Positions 8,901 through 15,518 of a stretch of 54,597 bases of DNA are shown here, piece by piece. The position numbers and the translations under genes are program-made. The notes beneath the pieces are model-generated. The model was not told where the DNA came from. It saw nothing but the letters and a program-made list of their open reading frames with translations, and did not search any database. Numbering within the stretch: the first letter of the stretch is position 1; every line of letters starts with the position of its first letter. Origin of the DNA: Verrucomicrobiota bacterium (lineage in GTDB: Bacteria; Verrucomicrobiota; Verrucomicrobiia; Limisphaerales; UBA1319); the NCBI GenBank assembly GCA_022711435.1, contig JAKLFB010000040.1, forward strand, positions 1 through 54,597, written 5' to 3'.

Positions 8901-10376
8901 GACGAGAATCCGAAGATACCTGACGATCCGAAGCAGTCCGGCAATTATCATGTGTCCCTGCTGGTCCGCGGCAAGGCCAATGACGGCTCCGAGTTCCTGC
9001 GCAGCCTCGGACGGGATTTCCAGGTCTACGAGCGCGTCGAGCAGGCCGATCGCGACCACGATGGCATGCCCGACACCTGGGAAGTCTATTATGGAACCGA
9101 TCCCGCCAAACCCGACGATAGCCTGGATCCCGATCGCGACGGGCTGACGAACAAGGATGAGTTCTACCACGGCACCCATCCCCGGGATCCGGACACGGAC
9201 AATGGAGGCGAATCGGACGGCTCGGAGGTCAAGAACAGCCGATGCCCGCTCGATCCGACGGACGATCTCCTGCCGCCGGTGTCCGAGGTGTCGATCATCA
9301 CCTCGCCGGATTCGCGCGGCGGGATGGGGTATCTCCGGCCCAACGCGCTGCTGCTCCATTTCCCCGATCACGCCTCCTACCAGGAGATGGAGATCTTCCG
9401 GTCAACGTCGCCGGCCCTGACAAGCCAGCCGTCCAACCGGGTGGCCACGCTGGACCTGCGCGGCAAGAACATCAATTCCTACTACGATGAGGGGTTGGCC
9501 GATGGCACCCGCTACTACTACCGGCTCCGGGCGCTGGGCTTGTCGGGATCGGCCACCCCGTTCTCTCGAGTGATCACCGCGGTCGCCAAGGCGGATCCGT
9601 ACGTGCCGGGCGGCCACATCCTGATCAACCAGGGCGCCCGCTACACCGATCGCCTCAACGTGCGGGTGGACCTGATTGCCGACTCGCTCGTCAAGGAATA
9701 CCGGCTGAGCCAGCAGCCGTTCACTGGCGCCGAGCCGTATCTGGCGATTGTGCCCCGAACGAATTTCGTGTTCAGCGGATTGTCCAGCGGCGATGTGGGA
9801 ATTATTTATGTCCAGTTCCGCAGCGCCAGCGGCAACGAATCCGATGTGACCGACGACACGATCCTCTATCGGACGACGGGCGACGCCGACCGCGACGGGA
9901 CCGTGGATGGCGTCGACACGGACGATGACAACGATGGCCTGCTGGATGCCACAGAGATCTTCCAGCACGGCACGAATCCATTCACCCAAGACACCGACCG
10001 CGACGGGTGGCGGGATCCCGTGGAGATCCAGGCCGGATCCGACCCGCTCGATCCAATGTCGGTCCCGTCGGGCGATGGCGACGCGGACGGGTATCCGAAC
10101 GACCTCGAGCAGCGGTATGGCGCCGACGCGTCAGACGCGCTGGATTATCCCGACCTCCGATTCGCGATCCAGCATGGCGCCGGGGCGGTCGAGGTGCTGC
10201 TGCCCACTCGCGTCGGGGTGGCGTATCAGCTCCAGTATGCGGAGGCCCTGGCCGGTCCATCGACGGCGTGGATGAACCTCGGTGCGGCCATTCCCGGCAC
10301 CGGCGGCGTGGTCACGGTGCCGCTGACTCCGGACCAGAGCGCGCGCTACCTGCAATTCAACGTCGTGGTTGATTAG
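6000..10376 (+). CDS. Large secreted protein: HExxH zincin-like + VWA + TSP3 calcium repeats
   Basis: This is a 1458-residue protein with a strong AGGAGG five bases before the ATG. A signal peptide (VAGVALVGVLAWGWA) is followed by a domain with FFHERFHTVQRH near residue 130, an HExxH motif typical of zinc peptidases. Around residue 545 a VWA domain starts with the MIDAS motif DISGS, continues with TSIGDGLWTAQDAL and LLLSDGKEN, and is followed by beta-rich regions with an Ig/cadherin-like look. Two blocks of aspartate-rich loops (about residues 1017-1080, DRDHDGMPDTWE and DPDRDGLTNKDE; about 1295-1380, DADRDGTVDGVD and DTDRDGWRDPVE) are bacterial thrombospondin-3/EF-hand-like calcium sites. 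Between them is an FN3-like segment (RYYYRLRALGLSG). The order of zincin then VWA recalls CLCA proteins. The role is inferred to be extracellular adhesion or proteolysis; the substrate is unknown. Confidence 0.75.
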   Translation: MKREVAGVALVGVLAWGWAQWGPAGDCSKPGLDQEMDFSDSGVNYTIFYRTDAGSTHRISHADATNLQANAISSYDALVGTMNFRTPYLNTLPQYDIIVKDDWYYAEPGCLVMHAPGVRSDPESDTRCIFFHERFHTVQRHYKCGVGDCDSGYIGSTFGKWVSEGTADAIMDKGYLDLDNLTGYPYYENSARNYLNDPDTTLFDREYNACLWWNYLMEQMGVVRVEPQVGTDFLQAFWDRVASNGASGSAACRTAMEQTISSFSSRSFENVFLDFSICNYTRAYDASAVPNASYYSYVDEQGQAILTSVPVTAIGALPASQDNVGVPSFAARYFEHVLDGGGDCEVVGFKADDADDVMGFAAVAVDNSGRVIGIRKGIGQEFAATFFNPPSRPIRRLVGIAVGLEETTPFDYAFDRGSVKLEIVRPTFSHPAYPGPHDEPGNVVVRTRVLGPSALEPEGPGTLSVLGLQASDFTVLIGGSNAPVSYADYVGGEYQLLVEAPEQPADGLYDLAVQLCTADQSGVTATSRQSVYYGDIRFHHVVALDISGSMEYPTSAKLDAAKEAAKFYIDAVTDNDRLTVVTFSGDTTECNEDAANLKGSSGLVLANGLSRGLLKMAVDAQSSKNMTSIGDGLWTAQDALDAEAAAVSYEHFDAILLLSDGKENEARYWDSTTCIASGTVASRLTASDTMINSLAFGADADHSLMQTIGLVTEGDYSYIPVDESTGSLMLKDAAAASIGIGTMQNDLTLRFLEGIERAKGLQRLVMATADVAAGGRRDLLLDLREEVVQGAILFVGWSAPGTVQVRIQDPSGVDPETYALAVYSGDSHHILHLKGLKSGVYEVRLNNLSGQALECFAGISGIPGNGLRVEFTLAPFRTGGVAGRSESAQELFEQGVPVRMLARIYDRKGAVRDAKVEVQVTLPDGETACRSLHLFDDGRHVDQRADDGLYGLLYTRTPLAGRPGGNTDENPKIPDDPKQSGNYHVSLLVRGKANDGSEFLRSLGRDFQVYERVEQADRDHDGMPDTWEVYYGTDPAKPDDSLDPDRDGLTNKDEFYHGTHPRDPDTDNGGESDGSEVKNSRCPLDPTDDLLPPVSEVSIITSPDSRGGMGYLRPNALLLHFPDHASYQEMEIFRSTSPALTSQPSNRVATLDLRGKNINSYYDEGLADGTRYYYRLRALGLSGSATPFSRVITAVAKADPYVPGGHILINQGARYTDRLNVRVDLIADSLVKEYRLSQQPFTGAEPYLAIVPRTNFVFSGLSSGDVGIIYVQFRSASGNESDVTDDTILYRTTGDADRDGTVDGVDTDDDNDGLLDATEIFQHGTNPFTQDTDRDGWRDPVEIQAGSDPLDPMSVPSGDGDADGYPNDLEQRYGADASDALDYPDLRFAIQHGAGAVEVLLPTRVGVAYQLQYAEALAGPSTAWMNLGAAIPGTGGVVTVPLTPDQSARYLQFNVVVD

Positions 10377-10491
10377 CCATTTCTTCGAGCGACTCGGCGA
10401 TCCTGTCCAGCAGCGCCCGCATCTCCAGGTGCAGAGGCGTGTTTCCGTGGCCATGGAACCGCGAATCCGGGTCGACGAGGCGGTCCGGCGA

Positions 10492-10550
10492 ACGGGAGCC
10501 AGCCGAGTCGCGCCGACAGCAATCGAGCGCCCGCGGCGGCTGGCTCCCGT
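10492..10550. repeat. Perfect 14-bp inverted repeat upstream of the restriction remnant
   Basis: ACGGGAGCCAGCCG (10492-10505) and its exact complement CGGCTGGCTCCCGT (10537-10550) enclose 31 bases. It lies just before the decayed endonuclease fragment and may mark the border of a lost mobile segment, or be a REP-like hairpin. Confidence 0.55.
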
Positions 10551-10588
10551 GGCTGATCTTGGCGTTCGGCAGCAGGCTTGCCGCCGCC

Positions 10589-10755
10589 GGCGTCCCTCAG
10601 CAATATGTGTTCAGCAAGAAAGCAGTCGACTTGCCGGGCTTTTTTCGGCCCACCAAAGAATGGGACATCCTTGTCGTTCGGGACTCGAGACTCCTCGCCG
10701 CAATTGAGGCCAAATCGCAGGTGGGCCCGTCTTTCGGGAACAACTTCAACAACCG
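10589..10755 (+). pseudogene. Fragment of a PaeR7I/XhoI-type restriction endonuclease
   Basis: About 55 residues in one frame match the conserved centre of the XhoI/PaeR7I family: VDLPGFFRPTKEWDILVV, then LLAAIEAKSQ and VGPSFGNNFNNR. The E-x-K pair in AAIEAKSQ is the likely metal-binding catalytic core. The family is roughly 240 residues. Here both the N-terminal part and everything after the NNR are gone. Right after 10755 the frame continues only as unrelated residues, and a different frame takes up a methyltransferase. It is a dead remnant. Confidence 0.8.
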
Positions 10756-11322
10756 AATCCTATCATCTGGCATAAAATCGCGAACGCTTCTTACGAGGTG
10801 GAAAACGGATCGAAGTTTCTCGGAAAGCCCTATGAGCCCAACGCGATCATCAAGAACGACATGGAGTTTATTTTGATGCAGCGGAAGCCGGGCGGCTACC
10901 GGAAGCCGACAGACCAGCAGCGTCGGTCAAGCCGGATTGAGAAGGAGACTTTTGACCGTTGGTTCCAACAGATTTGGAACATCACAGGCGCATCCACCCA
11001 GCACCACCCCGCGCCGTTCCCCTTGGAGTTGGCCACGCGCCTGGTCCGCATGTTCTCGTTCACCGAGGACACAGTCATGGACCCATTCTGTGGCTCGGGC
11101 ACCACCATGATTGCGGCGTTGCGGACGAACCGCAACAGCATAGGCATTGAGATCGACCCCGAATACTGCCGGATGGCTGCACGCTACCTCAAAGCCGAGA
11201 CGCCTGACCTATTCGCCCAAGCAGAGCTTCGATTCGAGCAGACACCCACGCAAACCGCCAGCCTGCTCAAAGAAGATCCCGTCCTGTTTGATGTCCAACC
11301 AGCCAAGAAAAAACTGGAATAG
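10756..11322 (+). pseudogene. C-terminal fragment of a DNA methyltransferase (N6_N4_Mtase family)
   Basis: From AAT at 10756 the frame reads NPIIWHKIANASYEVENGS, then GKPYEPNAIIKNDMEFILMQ, FDRWFQQIWNITGAS, HHPAPFPLELATRLVRMFS, and motif I TVMDPFCGSGTTMIAAL with GIEIDPEYCRMAARYL. This is the C-terminal half of a beta-class DNA methyltransferase in which motif I follows the target region. The upstream DPPY catalytic motif is missing, so it cannot methylate. A GTG at 10798 could restart translation, but the product would still lack the catalytic motif. It is fused head-on to the endonuclease fragment, so the locus is an R-M system that lost its middle. Confidence 0.8.
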
Positions 11323-11417
11323 GCGGCACTGGTTTTTAGGGAAGGGTGCACACTTGGTTTGATTGAGGCCAGTAATGATCTCGGTGCTGTGGGCTAGCCA
11401 GAAGGAAGTGGATCTGT

Positions 11418-11474
11418 ATGAAAGCGAAGGAATTTGACCTGATCACAACGAATTTGGCTTTTCAAGGATTCTAG
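11418..11474 (+). pseudogene. Possible antitoxin-like N-terminal remnant
   Basis: An 18-codon frame starts MKAKEFDLITTN. MKAKEFD is the start of many small CopG/BrnA-type antitoxins, but the frame stops after 18 codons. It lies alone between the methyltransferase fragment and the DUF2868 gene. The assignment rests on seven residues and may be chance. Confidence 0.2.
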
Positions 11475-11499
11475 CTGCAAGGGGACCTGGAAGGAGGTT

Positions 11500-13032
11500 A
11501 TGGTGGTGGGCATGACACGGCCTTGCCTGCTGGCATCGCTGGTCGATCTGGCGGTGCAGATGCAGCGGGACGCCGATCGGCCCGAGGCGGAGCTGCACCG
11601 GCGCGATCGCGCCCTGGTTCGACCGCTGGAGGGCGGCGCGTCGAGTCATCGGGAGCTTCTGATGGCGTGGCTCGAGGGCCTGCGCGCGGGCGGGGAAGCG
11701 ATGCCGGGCCGCTCGTTCAGCGCCGCCTGCCGCGTGCTGGTCCTCAGCCTGGCAGTTCTCGGGTTGGCGATCGGGTGGGGGGCTGCTGCCGCGCTTTTTT
11801 TTTATGACGGCACGCGTCCGGTCAACGTGGTCCACGTGCTGGCGGTGTTCGTCGCGGGGCAATGGCTTCTGCTGCTGTTGCTGGGAATCGTGATGATACC
11901 CGATCGGTGGGCCCGCTGGATTCCGGGCGCAGGCGCGGTTCAGGAAACGCTCGCGCTGCTATCGCCCGGGCAGCTCGTCCGGCTCGCGATCCGATTCGTT
12001 CCGCGGAGCGCGCGTGATCGGCTCGCCGGAACCGTCGCGTCTGGGGCGGGGAATCTCCTCCAGTTCAAGAAGGTGTGGAAATGGGCGGTGATTTTCGCGT
12101 CTCAATCATTTGCGGTGGGTTTCAACGCGGGCGCGCTGGCGGCCTGCCTTTACCTTGTAACGTTTTCGGACCTGGCGTTTTCATGGAGCACGACGCTCGA
12201 GCCGGACGTGGAGGTGGTTCACCGTCTGACGCAGACGCTGTCGGCGCCGTGGTCGCGCTGGGCGCCGGATGCGGCGCCGTCGGCGGACTTGATACGAGAA
12301 ACGCTCTATTATCGCCAGACGAGGCCGCTGAGCGGCGCGGCGCCGGAGCGGTGGGGGCAATGGTGGCCTTTTCTGGCCGCGTGCATGATCGTCTACGGAT
12401 TGGTCCCGCGGATGGTGCTGCTGGGCCTGGCTGGCTGGCGGCTCCATGGCTCGGCCCGCCGGGCATTTATCGAGGCTCCGGGCGTGGCCGTCGTGCTGGA
12501 TCGGTTGACAAGCGAGTGGGTGACCACCCAGGCAGCCAATCCCGAATCCAAGTCTCCCGATCGGTCTGGCGCTGTCCTTGAGGCGCTGGAGGGTTCAAGC
12601 CTGGCGGATGGCTCGCCGCTGTGCCTGGTCAACTGGGGAGGGATCGAGATGTCTGATGAGATGCTGGCGAGCCGGGTGGGCGAATCGTGGAACCGCCGCA
12701 TCGCCAGCGTCCGCCACGCCGGCGGGCGCGCGTCGATCGAGTCGGATGGCCGGGTGATTGCCGACATTGCCGCGGCGACCGGAGAGCCGGGCGTGGCGGT
12801 CCTGGTGAAGAGCTGGGAGCCGCCGATCCTCGAAGTGATCGATTTTCTTCGGGAGTTGCGCCAGGCCATCGGTCCGGGGCGGATCCTGATCATTGCGCCC
12901 GTTGCTTTGGATCCAGCCGGCGGATTGGCGCCGCCCCGCGATGCTGATTTGGGCCAATGGCGGAAGAGATTGCGCAGCCTCGGCGATCCGGCTCTGGTCG
13001 TGCGCGGGTGGCAGGAGGGAGAGACGCCATGA
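11500..13032 (+). CDS. DUF2868 membrane protein
   Basis: This is a 510-residue protein. AAGGAGGT at 11491-11498 is too close to the ATG at 11500; the GTG at 11503 or 11506 or the ATG at 11512 (MTRPCLLASLVDLAVQ) may be the true start. Hydrophobic segments include residues about 85-105 (VLVLSLAVLGLAIGWGAAAALFF), 115-135 (VNVVHVLAVFVAGQWLLLLLLGIVMI), 195-220 and 290-310. The FYDGTRPVNVVHVLAVFV block is characteristic of DUF2868. In many proteobacteria DUF2868 and a DUF3482 GTPase are adjacent, as here. The C-terminal ~150 residues are cytoplasmic-looking. Its stop overlaps the GTPase start (ATGA). The function is unknown; a membrane scaffold for the GTPase is inferred. Confidence 0.8.
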   Translation: MVVGMTRPCLLASLVDLAVQMQRDADRPEAELHRRDRALVRPLEGGASSHRELLMAWLEGLRAGGEAMPGRSFSAACRVLVLSLAVLGLAIGWGAAAALFFYDGTRPVNVVHVLAVFVAGQWLLLLLLGIVMIPDRWARWIPGAGAVQETLALLSPGQLVRLAIRFVPRSARDRLAGTVASGAGNLLQFKKVWKWAVIFASQSFAVGFNAGALAACLYLVTFSDLAFSWSTTLEPDVEVVHRLTQTLSAPWSRWAPDAAPSADLIRETLYYRQTRPLSGAAPERWGQWWPFLAACMIVYGLVPRMVLLGLAGWRLHGSARRAFIEAPGVAVVLDRLTSEWVTTQAANPESKSPDRSGAVLEALEGSSLADGSPLCLVNWGGIEMSDEMLASRVGESWNRRIASVRHAGGRASIESDGRVIADIAAATGEPGVAVLVKSWEPPILEVIDFLRELRQAIGPGRILIIAPVALDPAGGLAPPRDADLGQWRKRLRSLGDPALVVRGWQEGETP

Positions 13033-14411
13033 GCCTGCCTGTCTTCGCCGTCGTTGGGCATCCGAACAAAGGCAAATCGAGCATCGTCGCCACGCTGGCA
13101 TCGGACGATTCGGTCGAGATCGGCCCGGAGCCGGGCACGACCACGCGGTGCCGTCGATACCCCATGGTGGTGGATGGCGAGGAGCTGTATGCGCTGGTCG
13201 ATACGCCCGGTTTTCAGAGGGCGCGGCGCGCTTTGCATTGGATGAAGCAGCACGAGACCAGCGCCGATCTTCACGCGGATGTGGCGCGGCGGTTTCTCGA
13301 GGCCCATCGCGGGCAGGATTCTTTTCCGGACGAATGCGAGTTGCTGCAGCCCATCCTCGATGGGGCGGGCATTCTCTATGTCGTCGATGGCTCGGTGCCA
13401 TATGGGGAGGAATACGAGCCGGAGATGGAAATCCTGCGGTGGACCGGCCGGCCGAGCCTTGGACTGATCAATCCCATCGGCCCGGCGGATCACATTGAAT
13501 CGTGGCGCTCCGCGCTGGGCCAGTTCTTCAAGGTCGTCCGGGTCTTCAATGCCGTGGCCGCTGAATTTCAGAAGCGGGTGGATCTGATCCGCGCGTTTGG
13601 GCAATTGAACGAGGAGTGGCGGGCCCGGCTGGACCGGGTTGTTGTCAGCCTCGAGGGCGACCGGCGGCGGAAGCGCCGGCTGTCGGCGCGCGCGGCCGCT
13701 GAGGCCCTGGTCGAGATGCTTGCCCATCGGGTGGAGCGGAGGCTGCCTTCGGATGCGGATACAGCGGCTGCCCGGCCGGCGATCGAGGAGGAGTTCCGGG
13801 AGGATCTGCGCCGGTTCGAACAGCGCGCGCGGGACATCGTCGAGCAGTGTTACAGCCACCGCCGGATCGAGCGGCGGGAGGAAGCCCTCCAGCTATTGGA
13901 CGAGGATCTTTTCGCCGAAACAACCTGGCTGCGTTTTGGATTGAGCCGGCGCGAGATCATGGCCACCGGCGCGATGGGCGGTGCGGCGACCGGCGCGATC
14001 GTGGACGCCCATTTTGGAGGGGCGTCGATGCTGGCCGGCACGCTGCTGGGAGCCGGGATCGGCGCGACGGTCGGCTGGTGGACCGCGGACCGGCTTGTGA
14101 CCGTCAAGATCCTCGATCTGCCGCTGGGCGGGAAACGGCTCGTGGCCGGCCCCACCCGGAACGCCAGCTTTCCCCATGTGGTGTTCAACCGGGCGCGCTA
14201 TCATCATTTTCTGGTCTCGCATCGCACCCATGCCACGCGCGGCGATCTCATCCTGACCGGCGATCGAGCCCATCCGATGCCGGCGCTCGACAAAGAGGAT
14301 CGGGCGGCGCTCGAGGGCGTGTTCGACCGATTGCGCAAGCGCCGGGGCGAACCCGACATCGTCGGCCGGCTTGCCGAAGTCATCGAGAGGGTTTTCGACA
14401 AGGACGAGTGA
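13029..14411 (+). CDS. DUF3482 family Era-like GTPase
   Basis: This is a 460-residue protein. The N-terminal GTPase domain shows the P-loop FAVVGHPNKGKSSIVATL (residues 5-22), the switch region EPGTTTRC, and the G3 motif LVDTPGF near residue 60. Then come a long charged helical stretch (RRKRRLSARAAAEALVEML) and glycine-rich hydrophobic segments around residues 315-350 (ATGAMGGAATGAIVDAHFGGASMLAGTLLGAG), probably membrane-associated. The last part (FPHVVFNRARYHHFLVSHRTHA) is typical of DUF3482. The ATG at 13029 overlaps the DUF2868 stop and has GGAGG upstream; a frame upstream to 12957 is discarded. The two proteins probably form one complex at the inner membrane. Confidence 0.85.
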   Translation: MSLPVFAVVGHPNKGKSSIVATLASDDSVEIGPEPGTTTRCRRYPMVVDGEELYALVDTPGFQRARRALHWMKQHETSADLHADVARRFLEAHRGQDSFPDECELLQPILDGAGILYVVDGSVPYGEEYEPEMEILRWTGRPSLGLINPIGPADHIESWRSALGQFFKVVRVFNAVAAEFQKRVDLIRAFGQLNEEWRARLDRVVVSLEGDRRRKRRLSARAAAEALVEMLAHRVERRLPSDADTAAARPAIEEEFREDLRRFEQRARDIVEQCYSHRRIERREEALQLLDEDLFAETTWLRFGLSRREIMATGAMGGAATGAIVDAHFGGASMLAGTLLGAGIGATVGWWTADRLVTVKILDLPLGGKRLVAGPTRNASFPHVVFNRARYHHFLVSHRTHATRGDLILTGDRAHPMPALDKEDRAALEGVFDRLRKRRGEPDIVGRLAEVIERVFDKDE

Positions 14412-14424
14412 GGGGGGGCGTCAT

Positions 14425-14453
14425 CCCTGTAGGCCCGGTCCCCCGACCGGGCG
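14425..14453. repeat. CCCGGTCCCCCGACCGGG palindrome, first copy
   Basis: A 29-base unit (CCCTGTAGGCCCGGTC... ending CCGACCGGGCG) repeats exactly at 14517-14545. Each contains a palindrome, CCCGGTC / GACCGGG around a CCCC loop. It lies just after the DUF3482 stop and could act as a REP or terminator hairpin. Confidence 0.8.
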
Positions 14454-14516
14454 ATTGGCAGCCATGCCACCAAGCGCCGCGTGGGGGCACGAGGCCTACA
14501 TCGGAAACGTCCACCG

Positions 14517-14545
14517 CCCTGTAGGCCCGGTCCCCCGACCGGGCG
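14517..14545. repeat. CCCGGTCCCCCGACCGGG palindrome, second copy
   Basis: This is identical to the 14425 copy over 29 bases. The 63 bases between the copies contain GAGGCCTAC, the reverse-type edge of the same unit, so the pair may be one compound BIME-like element. Confidence 0.8.
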
Positions 14546-14597
14546 TTGTGGACAAAAGATACTGGCTGTCCAGGCATGTTCCCGCTATTCTGCGGGC

Positions 14598-15223
14598 ATG
14601 TCCAGCATAGGGGGGAGACTGTTGTTGGCCATCGTTGTTGCGGCTGGCCATGCTTGTGCATCAAGCGTTACGGCCGCCGAGGATGGCATCCTCGAGGCGG
14701 TGGCCTCAATTTTGCGGTCGGCGCGGGGAGCCTTGCGGGGATGGCGGGAAGGCGGGTGGTCATCGACCTGCCGGGCCTGCCGAGCGGGGCGAAAAAGCTC
14801 GATCTGGTGTTGCTGATCCCCGGCCAGTTCACGATGGGCAGCCCGGCTTCCGAGCCGGAGCGCTCTTCCAATGAAGAGCCGCAAACAGAGGTGACTTTGA
14901 GCCTGCCATTCTTCATTGGCCGATATGAAACGACCCAAGGGCAGTGGGAGGCGGTCATGGGAAACAACCCGAGTAATTGCAAAGGCGATCCGGATCTGCC
15001 GGTGGAACAAGTGAGCTGGAATGACGCCCAGGATTTTCTGCGCAAGCTCACCGCGCGCGACCGCCAGGCAGGACGCCTGCCGTCCGGGTGGGAATACCGG
15101 CTTCCCACCGAGGCGCAATGGGAATACGCGTGCCGGGCAGCGGGCCGGCTCATCGACTCTCCGGACGATCGCAACCTCGACGTCGGATTCCGGGTCGTCC
15201 TAGTTGCAGTTCCTGGGCCTTGA
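14598..15223 (+). pseudogene. Decayed formylglycine-generating-enzyme-like (SUMF1) secreted protein
   Basis: An ATG at 14598 opens a good signal peptide (MSSIGGRLLLAIVVAAGHAC). Within about 100 bases the coding frame shifts to another phase, where LDLVLLIPGQFTMGSP starts an FGE-sulfatase domain (PF03781): GRYETTQGQWEAVMG, DLPVEQVSWNDAQDFL, YRLPTEAQWEYACRAA. The normal domain continues for about 100 residues with the metal and cysteine-bearing core, but here WEYACRAA jumps directly to NLDVGFRVVL, the C-terminal end of the domain. The gene therefore has both a frameshift (about 14690-14740) and an internal deletion. In phase with the domain, a TTG at 14546 also exists, but its N-terminus is not coding-like. 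Confidence 0.75.
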
Positions 15224-15230
15224 TCTGAGC

Positions 15231-15354
15231 TCGAGTATCGCAGGGGATCCACTCCCTCCCTTGCCTGCCTGCGCCGCCGCGGCAGGCAGGCGCCTCGCAT
15301 CGAGCCCGGCGGCGCTCGCGCCAAAATCGGAAGTAATTTTTACACAGACCCTAA
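15231..15354 (-). repeat. Half-length copy B of the CAGACCCTAA element
   Basis: This is a second half copy, in the same orientation as copy A and starting at the same internal point (TCGAGTATCGC), ending AATTTTTACACAGACCCTAA. Relative to copy A it carries an extra hairpin of about 25 bases (CCTGCCTGC ... GCAGGCAGG). It starts eight bases after the decayed FGE gene and ends 10 bases before the long endonuclease/phosphatase frame. Confidence 0.85.
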
Positions 15355-15410
15355 GATTCATGAATGAAAAGTGGCAATGGCTTGGAACTGAAATCATCTG
15401 AACTTCCGCG

Positions 15411-15518
15411 TCATTCGGCGTGTTCCGCGGGCATCCACTCTTCCTTCTTTCACCCATCCATGGCCTCGCGAGGCAAGAAATCCAAAATGAAGAGGCGCCT
15501 GCGGAACACGCGGAATAG
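15411..15518. repeat. Inverted repeat spanning the start of the EEP gene
   Basis: CGTGTTCCGC (15419-15428) pairs perfectly with GCGGAACACG (15501-15510), extending outward to 15 of 18 matching bases (15411-15428 versus 15501-15518). The best start codon of the next gene (15487) lies inside the loop. Short palindromes with a CGTGTTCCGCG core look like dispersed repeats. Confidence 0.6.
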
